From 38-11 sp927435965 (lineage in GTDB: Bacteria > Bacillota > Clostridia > Tissierellales > Dethiosulfatibacteraceae), in assembly GCA_927435965.1 (NCBI GenBank), contig CAKMKB010000102.1, positions 1 to 32,030 on the forward strand: a DNA stretch of 32,030 bases, read 5' to 3'. Made by a program: the position numbers and the translations under genes. Positions 15,097 to 22,858 of the stretch are shown piece after piece; position 1 is the first letter of the stretch, and every line of letters begins with the position of its first letter. A model generated the notes under the pieces. The model searched no databases. It was not told the DNA's origin and was given only the letters and a program-made list of their open reading frames with translations.

Positions 15097-16899
15097 TTAT
15101 GCTGCCACTTCAGCGGTTTTGCCCTCGAATTCCTTGATGTCTCCCTTTATGAATCGATGGTATTTGTTCAGGTTGCGTCCAAAGACGTATAGCATGAATT
15201 CCTTGTAGATTTTTTCAGCGCTACGGTAATTGAATCGTCTGAACTTGTCATTTTCCTTGATGTCTCCGAAATGACCTTCTGTCTGGATCGATCGAATCTG
15301 GCGGTTTAGAATCCCCTTATCGCTTTGTATGTTCTTGTGGGACATTGCTTTCAGTTCTTCCCATACCTCATTGACCTTCATGGTCTTGTTCTTGTCGGCA
15401 TCTTTTTTCGGATTGTACTGATACAGGCATTGTGCTTTGAGTGAACAGCCACTACAGTCTTTGCAGGCATACACCTCGAAAGTTTTTTTCATGCCGCCTT
15501 GTCTTCTTGGTTCTGTCCGTTCGTGAACCAGTTTTCTGCCATCCTTGCACAAGTAATACGGCGTTGACCCATCATCGACCTTCACCATATTGTAGTGTTT
15601 ACCGATATCATTTTTGTAGGCTCTTGTCTTCATCTTTTCATGAGCCTGCAGTTTGATATAGCTTTCAATCCCTTCTTCTTTCAAATACAAAAGATTTTGT
15701 TCGCTGCTGTATCCGCTGTCTGCGGTCGCTTCTATCGGTTGCCGGCCAAAGGCCGCCTTGTGTTTTTTCAACACCGGAATCAGGGTGTTGTAATCGGTTC
15801 TGTCATTGCTGATGTGGGTGTGGATAATAAAGTAGTTTTCGACGGCAATCTGTGTATTGTATGCCGGTTTTAGCTGTCCGTTTTGCATATGGTCGTCTTT
15901 CATGCGCATAAAGGTCGCTTCCAGATCAGTCTTTGAATAACTGTTTCGGTCGGTTCCCATTATTTTAAAGTGTTCTTTGTATTTAAGCAGCCTGTTCCCA
16001 CAGTTTTCAATCGCTTCATGGAGCCTTTGGAGTTCGGACTTTTGCTGGCCTTTTCCGAGGACAAACTGGATGCCCTCTCCTTTAGCGACTGTTGTGAGGT
16101 TGACCTGCAATTTCAGCAATGCCAATGGAGAGATATTGTCTATCTCCAGGATGGCATTGTTGGCGATCTTCTTTTGGTCCGTTTTCTTGCGCTCCCGATT
16201 CTTCTTTATGACTTCACGTACCTTGTCTATCCCTTCAATAACAAACATTTTTTCTTCGCAAAATCCATATTTCCTGCTGTAGCCGGTCTCTGTCAGGAGG
16301 GTGTTGTATCTTGCATACAATCCATCAATCGTTTCCAAAAGCCCTGTCAGATGATAGTTCACGCTGCCACGCCACACAAATGTGTATCGGTTGGCGTTTG
16401 CTTCGATCTTGGTCCCGTCTATGTACAGACGATCCGTCGTCACAAGTCCCTCTCGTTTTAAGCGTCTGATGAACTGATAGTGCAAATCATCCTGAATCTC
16501 AGCGCTGAGCTTGTTGTTGATGAAGTCATAGAAGGCGTCCCGTTTCGGTTTCTCGCCCTTTGATAGCCAGATGAATGCGATGTCTCTTTCGCACAGCTCC
16601 ACTATCCGGTCAACTGCTTTGATACCCCTCATATTGGCATAGGTCAGTACTGCAAACATCATAATCGGATTATAGCCTTTTCTTCCCTTGATTGAATATC
16701 TGGCACTCAGACCAGAAAAATCCAGTTCCTCCATCACTTTTTTTAGGGTATAGACAGGATCGTCTGCCGGTAGTCCGATTTGATAAAGATTTAAGTTGAT
16801 TACCTGTTGTCCTTTCTCGAAAAATTCGTTATAATATGTATTGTTCATGGTAGTTATAGTATACACTATAGCGGGGGTGAGATGGTTGCAATTGGCCAT
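15097..16899 (-). CDS. IS1182-family transposase
   Basis: A 600-residue DDE transposase. The N-terminal DUF772-type domain includes PADDPVYTLKKVMEEL and KGYNPIMMFAVLTYANMRG. The catalytic core has the first aspartate in LYIDGTKIEANANRYTF, the second in EATADSGYSSEQNL and the glutamate in IQTEGHFGDIKEND, followed by FRRFNYRSAEKIYKEF. A zinc-like cysteine cluster (YACKDCSGCSLKAQC) lies between the second and third catalytic residues. The start at 16899 is supported by AAAGGAAAAAG just upstream. A second in-frame ATG at 16848 gives a start closer to some relatives but has no clear ribosome-binding site. The frame is unbroken, so the element may be active. Confidence 0.93.
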   Translation of the reverse strand: MANCNHLTPAIVYTITTMNNTYYNEFFEKGQQVINLNLYQIGLPADDPVYTLKKVMEELDFSGLSARYSIKGRKGYNPIMMFAVLTYANMRGIKAVDRIVELCERDIAFIWLSKGEKPKRDAFYDFINNKLSAEIQDDLHYQFIRRLKREGLVTTDRLYIDGTKIEANANRYTFVWRGSVNYHLTGLLETIDGLYARYNTLLTETGYSRKYGFCEEKMFVIEGIDKVREVIKKNRERKKTDQKKIANNAILEIDNISPLALLKLQVNLTTVAKGEGIQFVLGKGQQKSELQRLHEAIENCGNRLLKYKEHFKIMGTDRNSYSKTDLEATFMRMKDDHMQNGQLKPAYNTQIAVENYFIIHTHISNDRTDYNTLIPVLKKHKAAFGRQPIEATADSGYSSEQNLLYLKEEGIESYIKLQAHEKMKTRAYKNDIGKHYNMVKVDDGSTPYYLCKDGRKLVHERTEPRRQGGMKKTFEVYACKDCSGCSLKAQCLYQYNPKKDADKNKTMKVNEVWEELKAMSHKNIQSDKGILNRQIRSIQTEGHFGDIKENDKFRRFNYRSAEKIYKEFMLYVFGRNLNKYHRFIKGDIKEFEGKTAEVAA

Positions 16900-16964
16900 C
16901 TTTTTCCTTTTTTTTTGTAAAAAAACAGGACCCTCCGTTTAAGAGAATCCTGCTTTGTCTAGGG

Positions 16965-16984
16965 GGCTATTTCCCGACAGCCCC
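16965..16984 (-). repeat. Right terminal inverted repeat of the IS
   Basis: It reads GGGGCTGTCGGGAAATAGCC on the minus strand and matches the left end at 17 of 20 positions. Confidence 0.85.
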
Positions 16985-17017
16985 TTTTTTTGTCTTTTTT
17001 GGATATGTTCAAATCTA

Positions 17018-17046
17018 TTTACTTAGGCTTGGTAATTATATATAAT
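17018..17046 (+). promoter_or_regulatory. Likely promoter for the DUF5711-DUF951 operon
   Basis: TTTACT (17018-17023), a 17-nt spacer and a perfect TATAAT (17041-17046), 76 nt before the start codon at 17122. A second TATAAT at 17100-17105 lies too near the ribosome-binding site to be a likely start and has no good -35 box. Confidence 0.55.
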
Positions 17047-17121
17047 GTTTTAAATGCAAAAATTAATTCAAATCTAATACATGTCATAAAGTGATGTGTT
17101 ATAATAAATTAGGTGATATAC

Positions 17122-18192
17122 ATGATTAAAAAAATACTTGTATTGCTTCTTTTGATGTCGATTGTCTTATTATTCGTGGTTTATTACGCTGGTGGATTGG
17201 AAGTGATTGATAAATACCTGAACAGAGACACTGTTTTCTTATCGGATACAGAGGAGGTGAATATTGACCTTAAAAGCTCAAAAATATTTCTGGAAAAAGG
17301 TTTTTTTTATAAACTCACAGAAAATAATCTGGCTGCTTATGACTATGAAGGAATCCTATTAAGCAATAAAGAGTTTGAAACATTTATTGAAAAAGTTTTT
17401 ATAAATAGCGATACTATAATAATGACAGAGGATGGGGTTCTTCACATACTTAACAGCGACTTAAATTTAGAGATTGATCTGACTCAGAAAAATCTTTTAA
17501 ATATTCTGGAAGACTCCGCGATATACGCGTTGACTTCAGATCTGGATTATAATAATAATTATATTGAAATATTTGATCAAAACTATGTTTCAACGGGCGT
17601 AATCAATAAGAACTCCAAGAGAATATTGAGTGTGAGAAAGTCTTTAAACTCAAACGCTTTATTGGTCAGTGCATTTGATTATGACGGAAATGTTATTATC
17701 AGTACTATCAGTGAGTATTTGATTAAAGACTACTATCAGATTTGGGAAACAGAGTTTGTTAATGAACTCATAATTTTTCTGGAACCGGGAAATGACGGAA
17801 CTTATCTGGCAACTAACAGAAACATCTATAAACTGAACACTCAAGGCGCTGTATTGTGGCAATATGGTGGATATGACAACCTTAAAGACATGAAATTTGT
17901 TAATGGAGAACTGTACGTTCTTGAAGGGGAGAATAATACTAACCTTCACATTATCAGCAAAGATGGTAAGTTGCTGAATAAAATGACTTCTCAACACCAA
18001 TATAGCAAATTGGATTTTCATGAGGGATTTTTATTACTGACTGGTAATCAATATATTTCATATATGAAAGAGGACAAAGTTAACCTTCTTTACAACTCAC
18101 AATCAACAATCAATGCAACATTATTAGACGGAAATATAATCAGAATATTTACAGCTGACGGTATTAAGTCAATGAATATAAATATAAAGTAG
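17122..18192 (+). CDS. Membrane-anchored DUF5711-like beta-propeller protein
   Basis: A 356-residue protein with one N-terminal membrane segment (about residues 5-25, ILVLLLLMSIVLLFVVYYAGG) and a large extracytoplasmic part. The rest is a series of short beta-rich repeats (for example YKLTENNLAAYDYEGILL and YLATNRNIYKLNTQGAVLWQYGG) typical of PQQ/WD-like propellers. The GAVLWQYGG type of blade end and the placement before a CvpA gene suggest the DUF5711 family, assigned from memory. The function is unknown. The ATG at 17122 is preferred over GTG 17113 because AGGTGAT lies 5-10 nt upstream. It is followed 9 nt later by cvpA. Confidence 0.65.
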   Translation: MIKKILVLLLLMSIVLLFVVYYAGGLEVIDKYLNRDTVFLSDTEEVNIDLKSSKIFLEKGFFYKLTENNLAAYDYEGILLSNKEFETFIEKVFINSDTIIMTEDGVLHILNSDLNLEIDLTQKNLLNILEDSAIYALTSDLDYNNNYIEIFDQNYVSTGVINKNSKRILSVRKSLNSNALLVSAFDYDGNVIISTISEYLIKDYYQIWETEFVNELIIFLEPGNDGTYLATNRNIYKLNTQGAVLWQYGGYDNLKDMKFVNGELYVLEGENNTNLHIISKDGKLLNKMTSQHQYSKLDFHEGFLLLTGNQYISYMKEDKVNLLYNSQSTINATLLDGNIIRIFTADGIKSMNINIK

Positions 18193-18201
18193 GTGTAAAA
18201 A

Positions 18202-18906
18202 ATGGGATACAATTTTGTTGATATAATCATAGTGGTTTTACTAGCAGTATCATTTTTTTATGGTTTCAAGAGAGGTCTAATTATGGGCCTTTTCGAATTG
18301 ATTGGAATCATACTATCTTTTTTCATTTCTTATAATTACTCATACATAATCCATGATGTCATTATGAGAGTAACAGGCATATTTGGATTTATAAAAGATG
18401 ATGTTTCAGACAAACTAACTGATCTATTTGAGAGCCAGGTTGTCAATGATTTGGGAGGCGTCTTCAAGGGCTTCGAAAAACTACCTTTCGATATTCAGAG
18501 ACTGTTGAATGACTATGTATTCAAAGATGCTATGAATGAGAATATAAGCAATTATATAGAAAACCTAGCAGATCGAATTGCCGCAATTTTCGTTTATATC
18601 ATAAGTTTTGCAATCACTTTCCTTGTTGTTTATTTTGTGCTGATGATAGCAGCCAATATACTGAATACTATGTTCAAGGCACCTGTTTTAAGCACCTTTA
18701 ATAGATTGTTTGGTGGAGGACTAGGCCTCATTAAGGCGATTATAATTATCTACATTTTTTTCGCAATAGCATCACCATTTATTTCCATGTCAAAACCAGA
18801 TAACGGTCTGACATCAACAATACTGGAATCCAGATCGAGTGAGTATTTCTACGAAAACAATATTATATTAAATTACCTGACATACAAAGGAATATTAAAC
18901 CAATAG
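18202..18906 (+). CDS. CvpA family membrane protein
   Basis: A 234-residue integral membrane protein of the CvpA/colicin V production family. The N-terminal hallmark is clear: FVDIIIVVLLAVSFFYGFKRGLIMG. Further membrane segments follow at about 30-50, 130-155 and 170-195, with FNRLFGGGLGLIKAIIIIYI matching the conserved family end (RxxGxxxGxxKG type). The role of CvpA proteins is poorly defined; they have been linked to envelope and cell-wall processes. It follows the propeller protein by 9 nt and precedes yedF by 14 nt. A functional link with the anchored propeller protein is an inference from adjacency. Confidence 0.82.
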   Translation: MGYNFVDIIIVVLLAVSFFYGFKRGLIMGLFELIGIILSFFISYNYSYIIHDVIMRVTGIFGFIKDDVSDKLTDLFESQVVNDLGGVFKGFEKLPFDIQRLLNDYVFKDAMNENISNYIENLADRIAAIFVYIISFAITFLVVYFVLMIAANILNTMFKAPVLSTFNRLFGGGLGLIKAIIIIYIFFAIASPFISMSKPDNGLTSTILESRSSEYFYENNIILNYLTYKGILNQ

Positions 18907-18920
18907 GAGGTTGACAGAAG

Positions 18921-19502
18921 ATGAAAAACATTGACGCTAGAGGTTTAGCGTGTCCACAACCAGTTATTCTTACAAAAAAAGCGCTGGATGATCATGAGAA
19001 TGTTACAATAATTATTGATAATGAGATTGCCAAATTAAATCTTATGAAGCTGGCTAAGAGCCTTGGTTGCGAGATGGCTGTAAAAGAAGATTCAACGCAA
19101 ATCGAGATCTCTTTCTATAAAAAGGCAGATGAGAAACTTGAAGATATAAAAGAACAACAAAACACCAATGAAATGGTATATATAATTGGCAGCAATTTTT
19201 TGGGTAAAGGTTCAGATGAGTTGGGCAAGATACTGATGAAAGGGTTCATATATACACTGACACAAATGGATTATCCACCTTCGAAAATTGTTTTCTTGAA
19301 TACAGGAATCTATCTGACATGTGTTGGTTCTGAGTCTTTAGATGATTTAGAACAGCTAATGGCAAAGGGTACAGAGATTGTTTCATGTGGAACATGTTTG
19401 AATTTCTTTGCTTTATCTGACAAATTAGCTGTGGGAGAAGTATCCAACATGTATGAAATAGTTGATATTATTACAGCAGGCCGAAACACAGTAATGGTAT
19501 AA
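18921..19502 (+). CDS. yedF: Sulfurtransferase-like selenium-metabolism protein YedF
   Basis: A 193-residue two-domain protein. The N-terminal TusA/SirA-like domain (about 1-70) has the active-site motif DARGLACPQPV with C11. The C-terminal DsrE/DsrF-like domain (about 85-193) has IGSNFLGKGSDELG and ends with the cysteine pair SCGTCLNFF (C156, C159). This architecture is the YedF family, which occurs with selenium metabolism genes in many Clostridia, although selD and other selenium genes are not in the window. A second, separate TusA is encoded at 30817-31047. AGGAGG precedes the ATG. Confidence 0.88.
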   Translation: MKNIDARGLACPQPVILTKKALDDHENVTIIIDNEIAKLNLMKLAKSLGCEMAVKEDSTQIEISFYKKADEKLEDIKEQQNTNEMVYIIGSNFLGKGSDELGKILMKGFIYTLTQMDYPPSKIVFLNTGIYLTCVGSESLDDLEQLMAKGTEIVSCGTCLNFFALSDKLAVGEVSNMYEIVDIITAGRNTVMV

Positions 19503-19514
19503 AGGTGGTTCTTA

Positions 19515-19718
19515 ATGACTGAGAAAATAGATATAGGTGATATCATTAAATTAAAAAAGCAACATCCCTGTGGAGGCTATGATTGGGAGGTCCTAAGAGT
19601 GGGAACGGATTTCCGGATAAAGTGTACCACTTGCGACAGACAGGTTTGGTTGCCAAGAAGAGAAGTTTTGCGAAGAATGAAAAAAATAGTGTCGAGAAAA
19701 GAAGAGCAGGATGTTTAG
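19515..19718 (+). CDS. DUF951 family small zinc-ribbon-like protein
   Basis: A 67-residue DUF951 protein (YyzM type). The family pattern is visible: DIIKLKKQHPCGGYDWEVLRVGTDFRIKC (shortened here as HPCGGYDWEV and GTDFRIKC), CTTCDRQVWLPRREV, then a basic tail. Cysteines 19, 37 and 40 could hold a metal. The gene is usually found near parB and serS in Firmicutes; its function is unknown. It begins 12 nt after yedF with an AAAGGTGG ribosome-binding site. The stop codon lies inside the loop of the following terminator. Confidence 0.88.
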   Translation: MTEKIDIGDIIKLKKQHPCGGYDWEVLRVGTDFRIKCTTCDRQVWLPRREVLRRMKKIVSRKEEQDV

Positions 19719-19736
19719 CGAAACCCTGCTCTTTTC
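19702..19736 (+). terminator. Intrinsic terminator overlapping the DUF951 stop
   Basis: AAGAGCAGG (19702-19710) pairs with CCTGCTCTT (19725-19733), followed by T residues. The 14-nt loop contains the TAG stop codon, so translation to the end would disturb the hairpin until ribosomes release. Confidence 0.8.
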
Positions 19737-19752
19737 TAATAAGTAAAACCTA

Positions 19753-19782
19753 TTGTTTTTTAGATACAAGTTGATTTATAAT
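19753..19782 (+). promoter_or_regulatory. Possible promoter upstream of aroK
   Basis: TTGTTT (19753-19758), an 18-nt spacer and a perfect TATAAT (19777-19782). Use of this promoter would give a leader of about 185 nt containing the structured repeat at 19810-19949. Confidence 0.45.
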
Positions 19783-19809
19783 GGTATCAACAGGGTCTAG
19801 GGTTCTGGT

Positions 19810-19949
19810 GGTGTTTCAAATGCCATCTGAACCTTAGAAACCGTTATCCAGGGACTCTACAGTGCTTATCTCCCACTACTATAAGTGTGAGTCTAGCACT
19901 GTTAGTCATCGGATAGAAGTGGGAGTCTTAGCATTGTTAGTCATCGGAT
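19810..19949 (+). repeat. Structured repeat, copy 2, upstream of aroK
   Basis: The first 105 nt are about 91% identical to 151-255. The same order of parts is present: short hairpin, tgaaccttagaaaccgttat, then the nested stem CAGTGCT...AGCACTG. The inner stem is degraded here (CTCCCACTAC against TATAAGTGTGAG), which suggests decay rather than selection on the fold. The last 35 nt are a second copy of the unit's 3' end. As in copy 1, it stops just before the ribosome-binding site of a gene. Confidence 0.7.
19881..19949 (+). repeat. Tandem duplication of the repeat's 3' end
   Basis: 19881-19914 and 19915-19949 are consecutive near-copies, each running from A(T/G)AAGTG through AGCA(C/T)TG to TTAGTCATCGGAT. 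The second unit keeps the undamaged GTGGGAGTCTTAGC form, the first has the mutated form. Confidence 0.8.
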
Positions 19950-19974
19950 AAAATGTTTTTAGGAAAGGACCTTT

Positions 19975-20481
19975 ATGAAAAAGATAGCATTAATCGGAAT
20001 GATGGGAAGTGGAAAAACAACGTTGGCAAAAATGATATCTGAAAAGATGAGTCTAAACTATTATTGCACTGACGAGTTTATAGAAGAGAAACAAGGCAGG
20101 TCTATAAATCAGATATTTGATACAGACGGGGAAGAATTTTTCAGAAATCTTGAGGCGGAAGCGATTAAGGAAATAGTTGGCTTTGGAGACATGGTTCTGT
20201 CGACTGGGGGCGGGATTGTTTTAAATGGCGAAAACATCAGAAATCTTAAAGATAATGGTTTTGTGATTGTTTTACTAAACAGAAGCATTGACAATATATT
20301 AAACAGTATTGACAGTTCAAATCGACCTCTACTTAAGGAAGACATCAGGACGATAGAAAAAATATATAGAGAAAGAGAGTTTTTATATAAGCAGAATAGT
20401 GATATTATTATAAACAATAATGACGACATAGATGAAACATTGAATACACTTTTAAATGTATTGATTAATGGTGGAGAGTAG
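19975..20481 (+). CDS. aroK: Shikimate kinase
   Basis: A 168-residue P-loop kinase that phosphorylates shikimate at O3 in chorismate synthesis. The Walker A motif GMMGSGKTT is at residues 8-16. The shikimate-binding acidic segment YYCTDEFIEEKQGRSINQIF, with its substrate-binding arginine partner in EEFFRNLEAEAI, and the GGGIVLN loop are all present. RPLL and REREFLY mark the lid and adenine-binding region. AGGAAAGG precedes the ATG. The end overlaps the ribosome-binding region of aroD, so aroK-aroD-aroE are probably one unit. Confidence 0.95.
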   Translation: MKKIALIGMMGSGKTTLAKMISEKMSLNYYCTDEFIEEKQGRSINQIFDTDGEEFFRNLEAEAIKEIVGFGDMVLSTGGGIVLNGENIRNLKDNGFVIVLLNRSIDNILNSIDSSNRPLLKEDIRTIEKIYREREFLYKQNSDIIINNNDDIDETLNTLLNVLINGGE

Positions 20482-20482
20482 A

Positions 20483-21253
20483 ATGAAGAGAATATTTTCA
20501 ATTAAAGAAAAAGAGTTCGGAGCAGGTAGGTTTTTGATTTGCATACCTATTATTTCCTCAGAAAAACAAACTATTATTGAAGATTTCAAAGATGCGGTTG
20601 ATTTGAACCCTGATCTTGTAGAATGGCGAGTGGACTATTTTGAAGACAATGGAGACGTAGAGAAAATAAAAGACGTTCTTTATCAAATAAAAGAACTAAC
20701 TCAAAATATACCTGTAATATTCACCTGTAGACATCAGTCAGAAGGAGGAGAATGCAGTCTGAATCCTGAAATCAGGTACAACATGTTTAGAGAAGCGTTA
20801 GAAACTGGTGTGGTGGATTTCCTGGATATTGAAATGCTAAATGGTGAAGGCTACATCAATAGTATCAGGAAGTTAAAAGACCAGTATGGCAAAAAACTGA
20901 TACTATCATATCACAATTTTCAAACAACACCGGATGAACAATTAATTGTCGACAAATTACTAGAAGGACAGTCATTAGGGGCAGATATTGTAAAGGTTGC
21001 TTTGATGCCAAATACACCGGTTGACGTTATGACACTGCTGTCGGCGACCGGAAAAGCTTGGGAAAATATCGATATACCAATGATTACAATGGCAATGGGG
21101 GATTTGGGTAGAGTATCAAGAGTGTGGGGAAATGCATTTGGATCTGAAATCACATTTGCCTCAATGAGGCAGTCTTCAGCCCCAGGCCAGATAGAGTTTG
21201 GTGATTTGAAAAGAATTATCGAATTATTTTCTAAGGACGGTGCGCAACTATGA
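20483..21253 (+). CDS. aroD: 3-dehydroquinate dehydratase, type I
   Basis: A 256-residue class I dehydroquinase that forms a Schiff base with 3-dehydroquinate and removes water to give 3-dehydroshikimate. The key residues are visible: EWRVDYF (substrate-binding), the catalytic histidine in LILSYHNFQTTP, the Schiff-base lysine in GADIVKVALMP, and SAPGQIEFG near the end. The ATG at 20483 is chosen because GGTGGAG lies 6-12 nt upstream. An ATG at 20468 lies within that site's own upstream region and inside aroK, and is less likely. The stop overlaps aroE by 4 nt (ATGA). Confidence 0.95.
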   Translation: MKRIFSIKEKEFGAGRFLICIPIISSEKQTIIEDFKDAVDLNPDLVEWRVDYFEDNGDVEKIKDVLYQIKELTQNIPVIFTCRHQSEGGECSLNPEIRYNMFREALETGVVDFLDIEMLNGEGYINSIRKLKDQYGKKLILSYHNFQTTPDEQLIVDKLLEGQSLGADIVKVALMPNTPVDVMTLLSATGKAWENIDIPMITMAMGDLGRVSRVWGNAFGSEITFASMRQSSAPGQIEFGDLKRIIELFSKDGAQL

Positions 21254-22119
21254 TTGATATCAATACAAGATTAGTAGGTTTATTGGGTTATCCTCTGGGA
21301 CATAGCTTGTCACCGCTGATGCACAACAGAGCATTCGAATTGACTGGACTGAACTGCTTGTATCTGCCTATTGAAGTTGAAAATATTGATTATAGAGTAT
21401 TGCTAGCAGGCATGAAAAAAATGAATTTCGTTGGGTTTAATATCACGATACCTGGTAAAGTCGATATTATTCAGCATTTGGACACTATTGATCCTCTGGC
21501 TGAAAAGATAGGATCTGTTAATACTGTTAAAATCGAGAATGGTAGATTGACAGGCTATAACACTGATGGCGAGGGGTTTGTTTCTTCTTTAAACAGTGAG
21601 ACGGAATGTGTTGTTTCGGATAGCAGCTTTATGATTCTGGGCGCAGGCGGAGCATGTAGAGCTATAGCGATGACCCTTGCGGATAGAAAAGCTAAAAAAA
21701 TAGTCATTGCCAATCGAACATTCAGCAAGGCCAAAGAGTTGTGTCATGACATAAACAACCATATCCGAGATTGCTGCACGCCTGTTGAATTATCTACAGA
21801 AGCCTTGATTCAACATATGCCTTCAATGAATGTACTGGTTAATACGACAAATATTGGCCTATATCCCAATGCGGATAACACACCTATAGATTCTAAGCTA
21901 TTAAGAAAAGACCTTCTGGTAGCGGATATTGTATATAATCCCATCAGGACTAAAATTTTGATAGAGGCGGAGAAAATCGGTTGTTTGACTTTATCAGGTG
22001 TTGGTATGTTTATTAATCAAGGGGCAGAGGCCTTTAAAATATGGACAGGAAAAGACGCTCCTATATGGGAAATGAGAGAAATTGTTCAGCAATTTCTTCT
22101 AGATCAACAACAAGAATAA
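21250..22119 (+). CDS. aroE: Shikimate dehydrogenase
   Basis: A 289-residue NADP-dependent enzyme that reduces 3-dehydroshikimate to shikimate. The substrate-binding N-terminal domain has GYPLGHSLSPLMHN and NITIPGK (catalytic lysine), then NTDGEGF with the paired aspartate. The Rossmann nucleotide loop is GAGGACRAIA, followed by IANRTFSKAKEL. The C-terminal FINQGAEAFKIWTGKDAP is standard. It is coupled to aroD through the ATGA overlap. With aroK and aroD it covers three consecutive steps of the shikimate pathway. Confidence 0.95.
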   Translation: MIDINTRLVGLLGYPLGHSLSPLMHNRAFELTGLNCLYLPIEVENIDYRVLLAGMKKMNFVGFNITIPGKVDIIQHLDTIDPLAEKIGSVNTVKIENGRLTGYNTDGEGFVSSLNSETECVVSDSSFMILGAGGACRAIAMTLADRKAKKIVIANRTFSKAKELCHDINNHIRDCCTPVELSTEALIQHMPSMNVLVNTTNIGLYPNADNTPIDSKLLRKDLLVADIVYNPIRTKILIEAEKIGCLTLSGVGMFINQGAEAFKIWTGKDAPIWEMREIVQQFLLDQQQE

Positions 22120-22135
22120 TAAAAGGTGGAGGCTT

Positions 22136-22858
22136 ATGACCAAGATAATAGGGCACAGAGGTGCTATGGGATATCGACCTGAAAACACAATGTCATCATT
22201 TCTAAAAGCAATCAATGTTGGAGCCCATGGTATCGAGTTTGATGTTCATTTGACAAGGGACAACGTTCCTGTCGTCATTCATGATGAAAGGGTAGATAGA
22301 ACCACAGATAAGATTGGGGAAGTGAAAGACTATACATTTGGTCAAATCAGAAAACTTGATGCAGGTACTTGGTTTTCAAGGGATTTTTATAATGAGAGGA
22401 TTCCATCTCTTAAGGATGTGTTGTCGCTGGATGTGACAGAGGATTTTGTTTTCAACATCGAATTAAAAGCAGGCTCTTATTATTATCCCGGTATTGAAAG
22501 AATAACCCTAGAGCAGATACAAGACTGTCATCGTGAGAAGCAAGTCATCATATCTTCCTTTGACCACAGTGCTTTGCTCGAAGTTAAAAGATTATGTCCA
22601 GCAATAAAAACAGGCGCATTGTTTTGCGCCAGATTATACGAGCCATGGGCATATCTAAAAAGCCTGAAATGTGACTATTATCATCCTGATTATAGAACCA
22701 TAGATAGTGAAATCATAAAGAATGCAAATAGGCATAATCTGCCGGTCAATACCTATACTATCAATAATGAGAGTGTTATGACTGATTTGATTCATGCTGA
22801 TGTCAACATGATCATAACAAACTACCCTGATCTTGGAATCAGGATATTAAATTATTGA
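22136..22858 (+). CDS. Glycerophosphodiester phosphodiesterase
   Basis: A 240-residue GDPD family protein that cleaves glycerophosphodiesters to glycerol 3-phosphate and an alcohol. The catalytic HRG...PENT motif (IGHRGAMGYRPENTMSSF), the metal ligands in GIEFDVHLTRDNVPVVIHD, and FNIELKAG are all present. It lacks a signal peptide, so it is cytosolic, like UgpQ. GGTGGAGG lies before the ATG, 16 nt after aroE, so it may be read from the same message. Its last 20 nt overlap the end of the convergent MATE gene. Confidence 0.93.
   Translation: MTKIIGHRGAMGYRPENTMSSFLKAINVGAHGIEFDVHLTRDNVPVVIHDERVDRTTDKIGEVKDYTFGQIRKLDAGTWFSRDFYNERIPSLKDVLSLDVTEDFVFNIELKAGSYYYPGIERITLEQIQDCHREKQVIISSFDHSALLEVKRLCPAIKTGALFCARLYEPWAYLKSLKCDYYHPDYRTIDSEIIKNANRHNLPVNTYTINNESVMTDLIHADVNMIITNYPDLGIRILNY

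Larger units (their letters stand above)
14924..16984. mobile_element. Complete insertion sequence, IS1182 type
   Basis: A 2,061-nt element bounded by imperfect terminal inverted repeats that begin GGGGCTGTCG. It carries one full transposase gene on the minus strand. A second, sub-terminal inverted repeat GCAGGATTCT occurs at 14980-14989 and, inverted, at 16944-16953. No target-site duplication is recognisable from the flanks (tacagag on the left, ttttttt on the right). It starts 11 nt after the hydrogenase stop codon. The intact reading frame and good terminal repeats suggest recent arrival. Confidence 0.88.

Noticed and set aside
15823..15833. Perfect DnaA box (TGTGGATAA) in the IS region
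   Set aside because: It is single, lies inside the transposase gene, and has no neighbouring boxes or unwinding region, so it is likely chance.
15441..16461. Plus-strand open frames inside the transposase gene
   Set aside because: They are antisense shadows of a clear DDE transposase and match no family.
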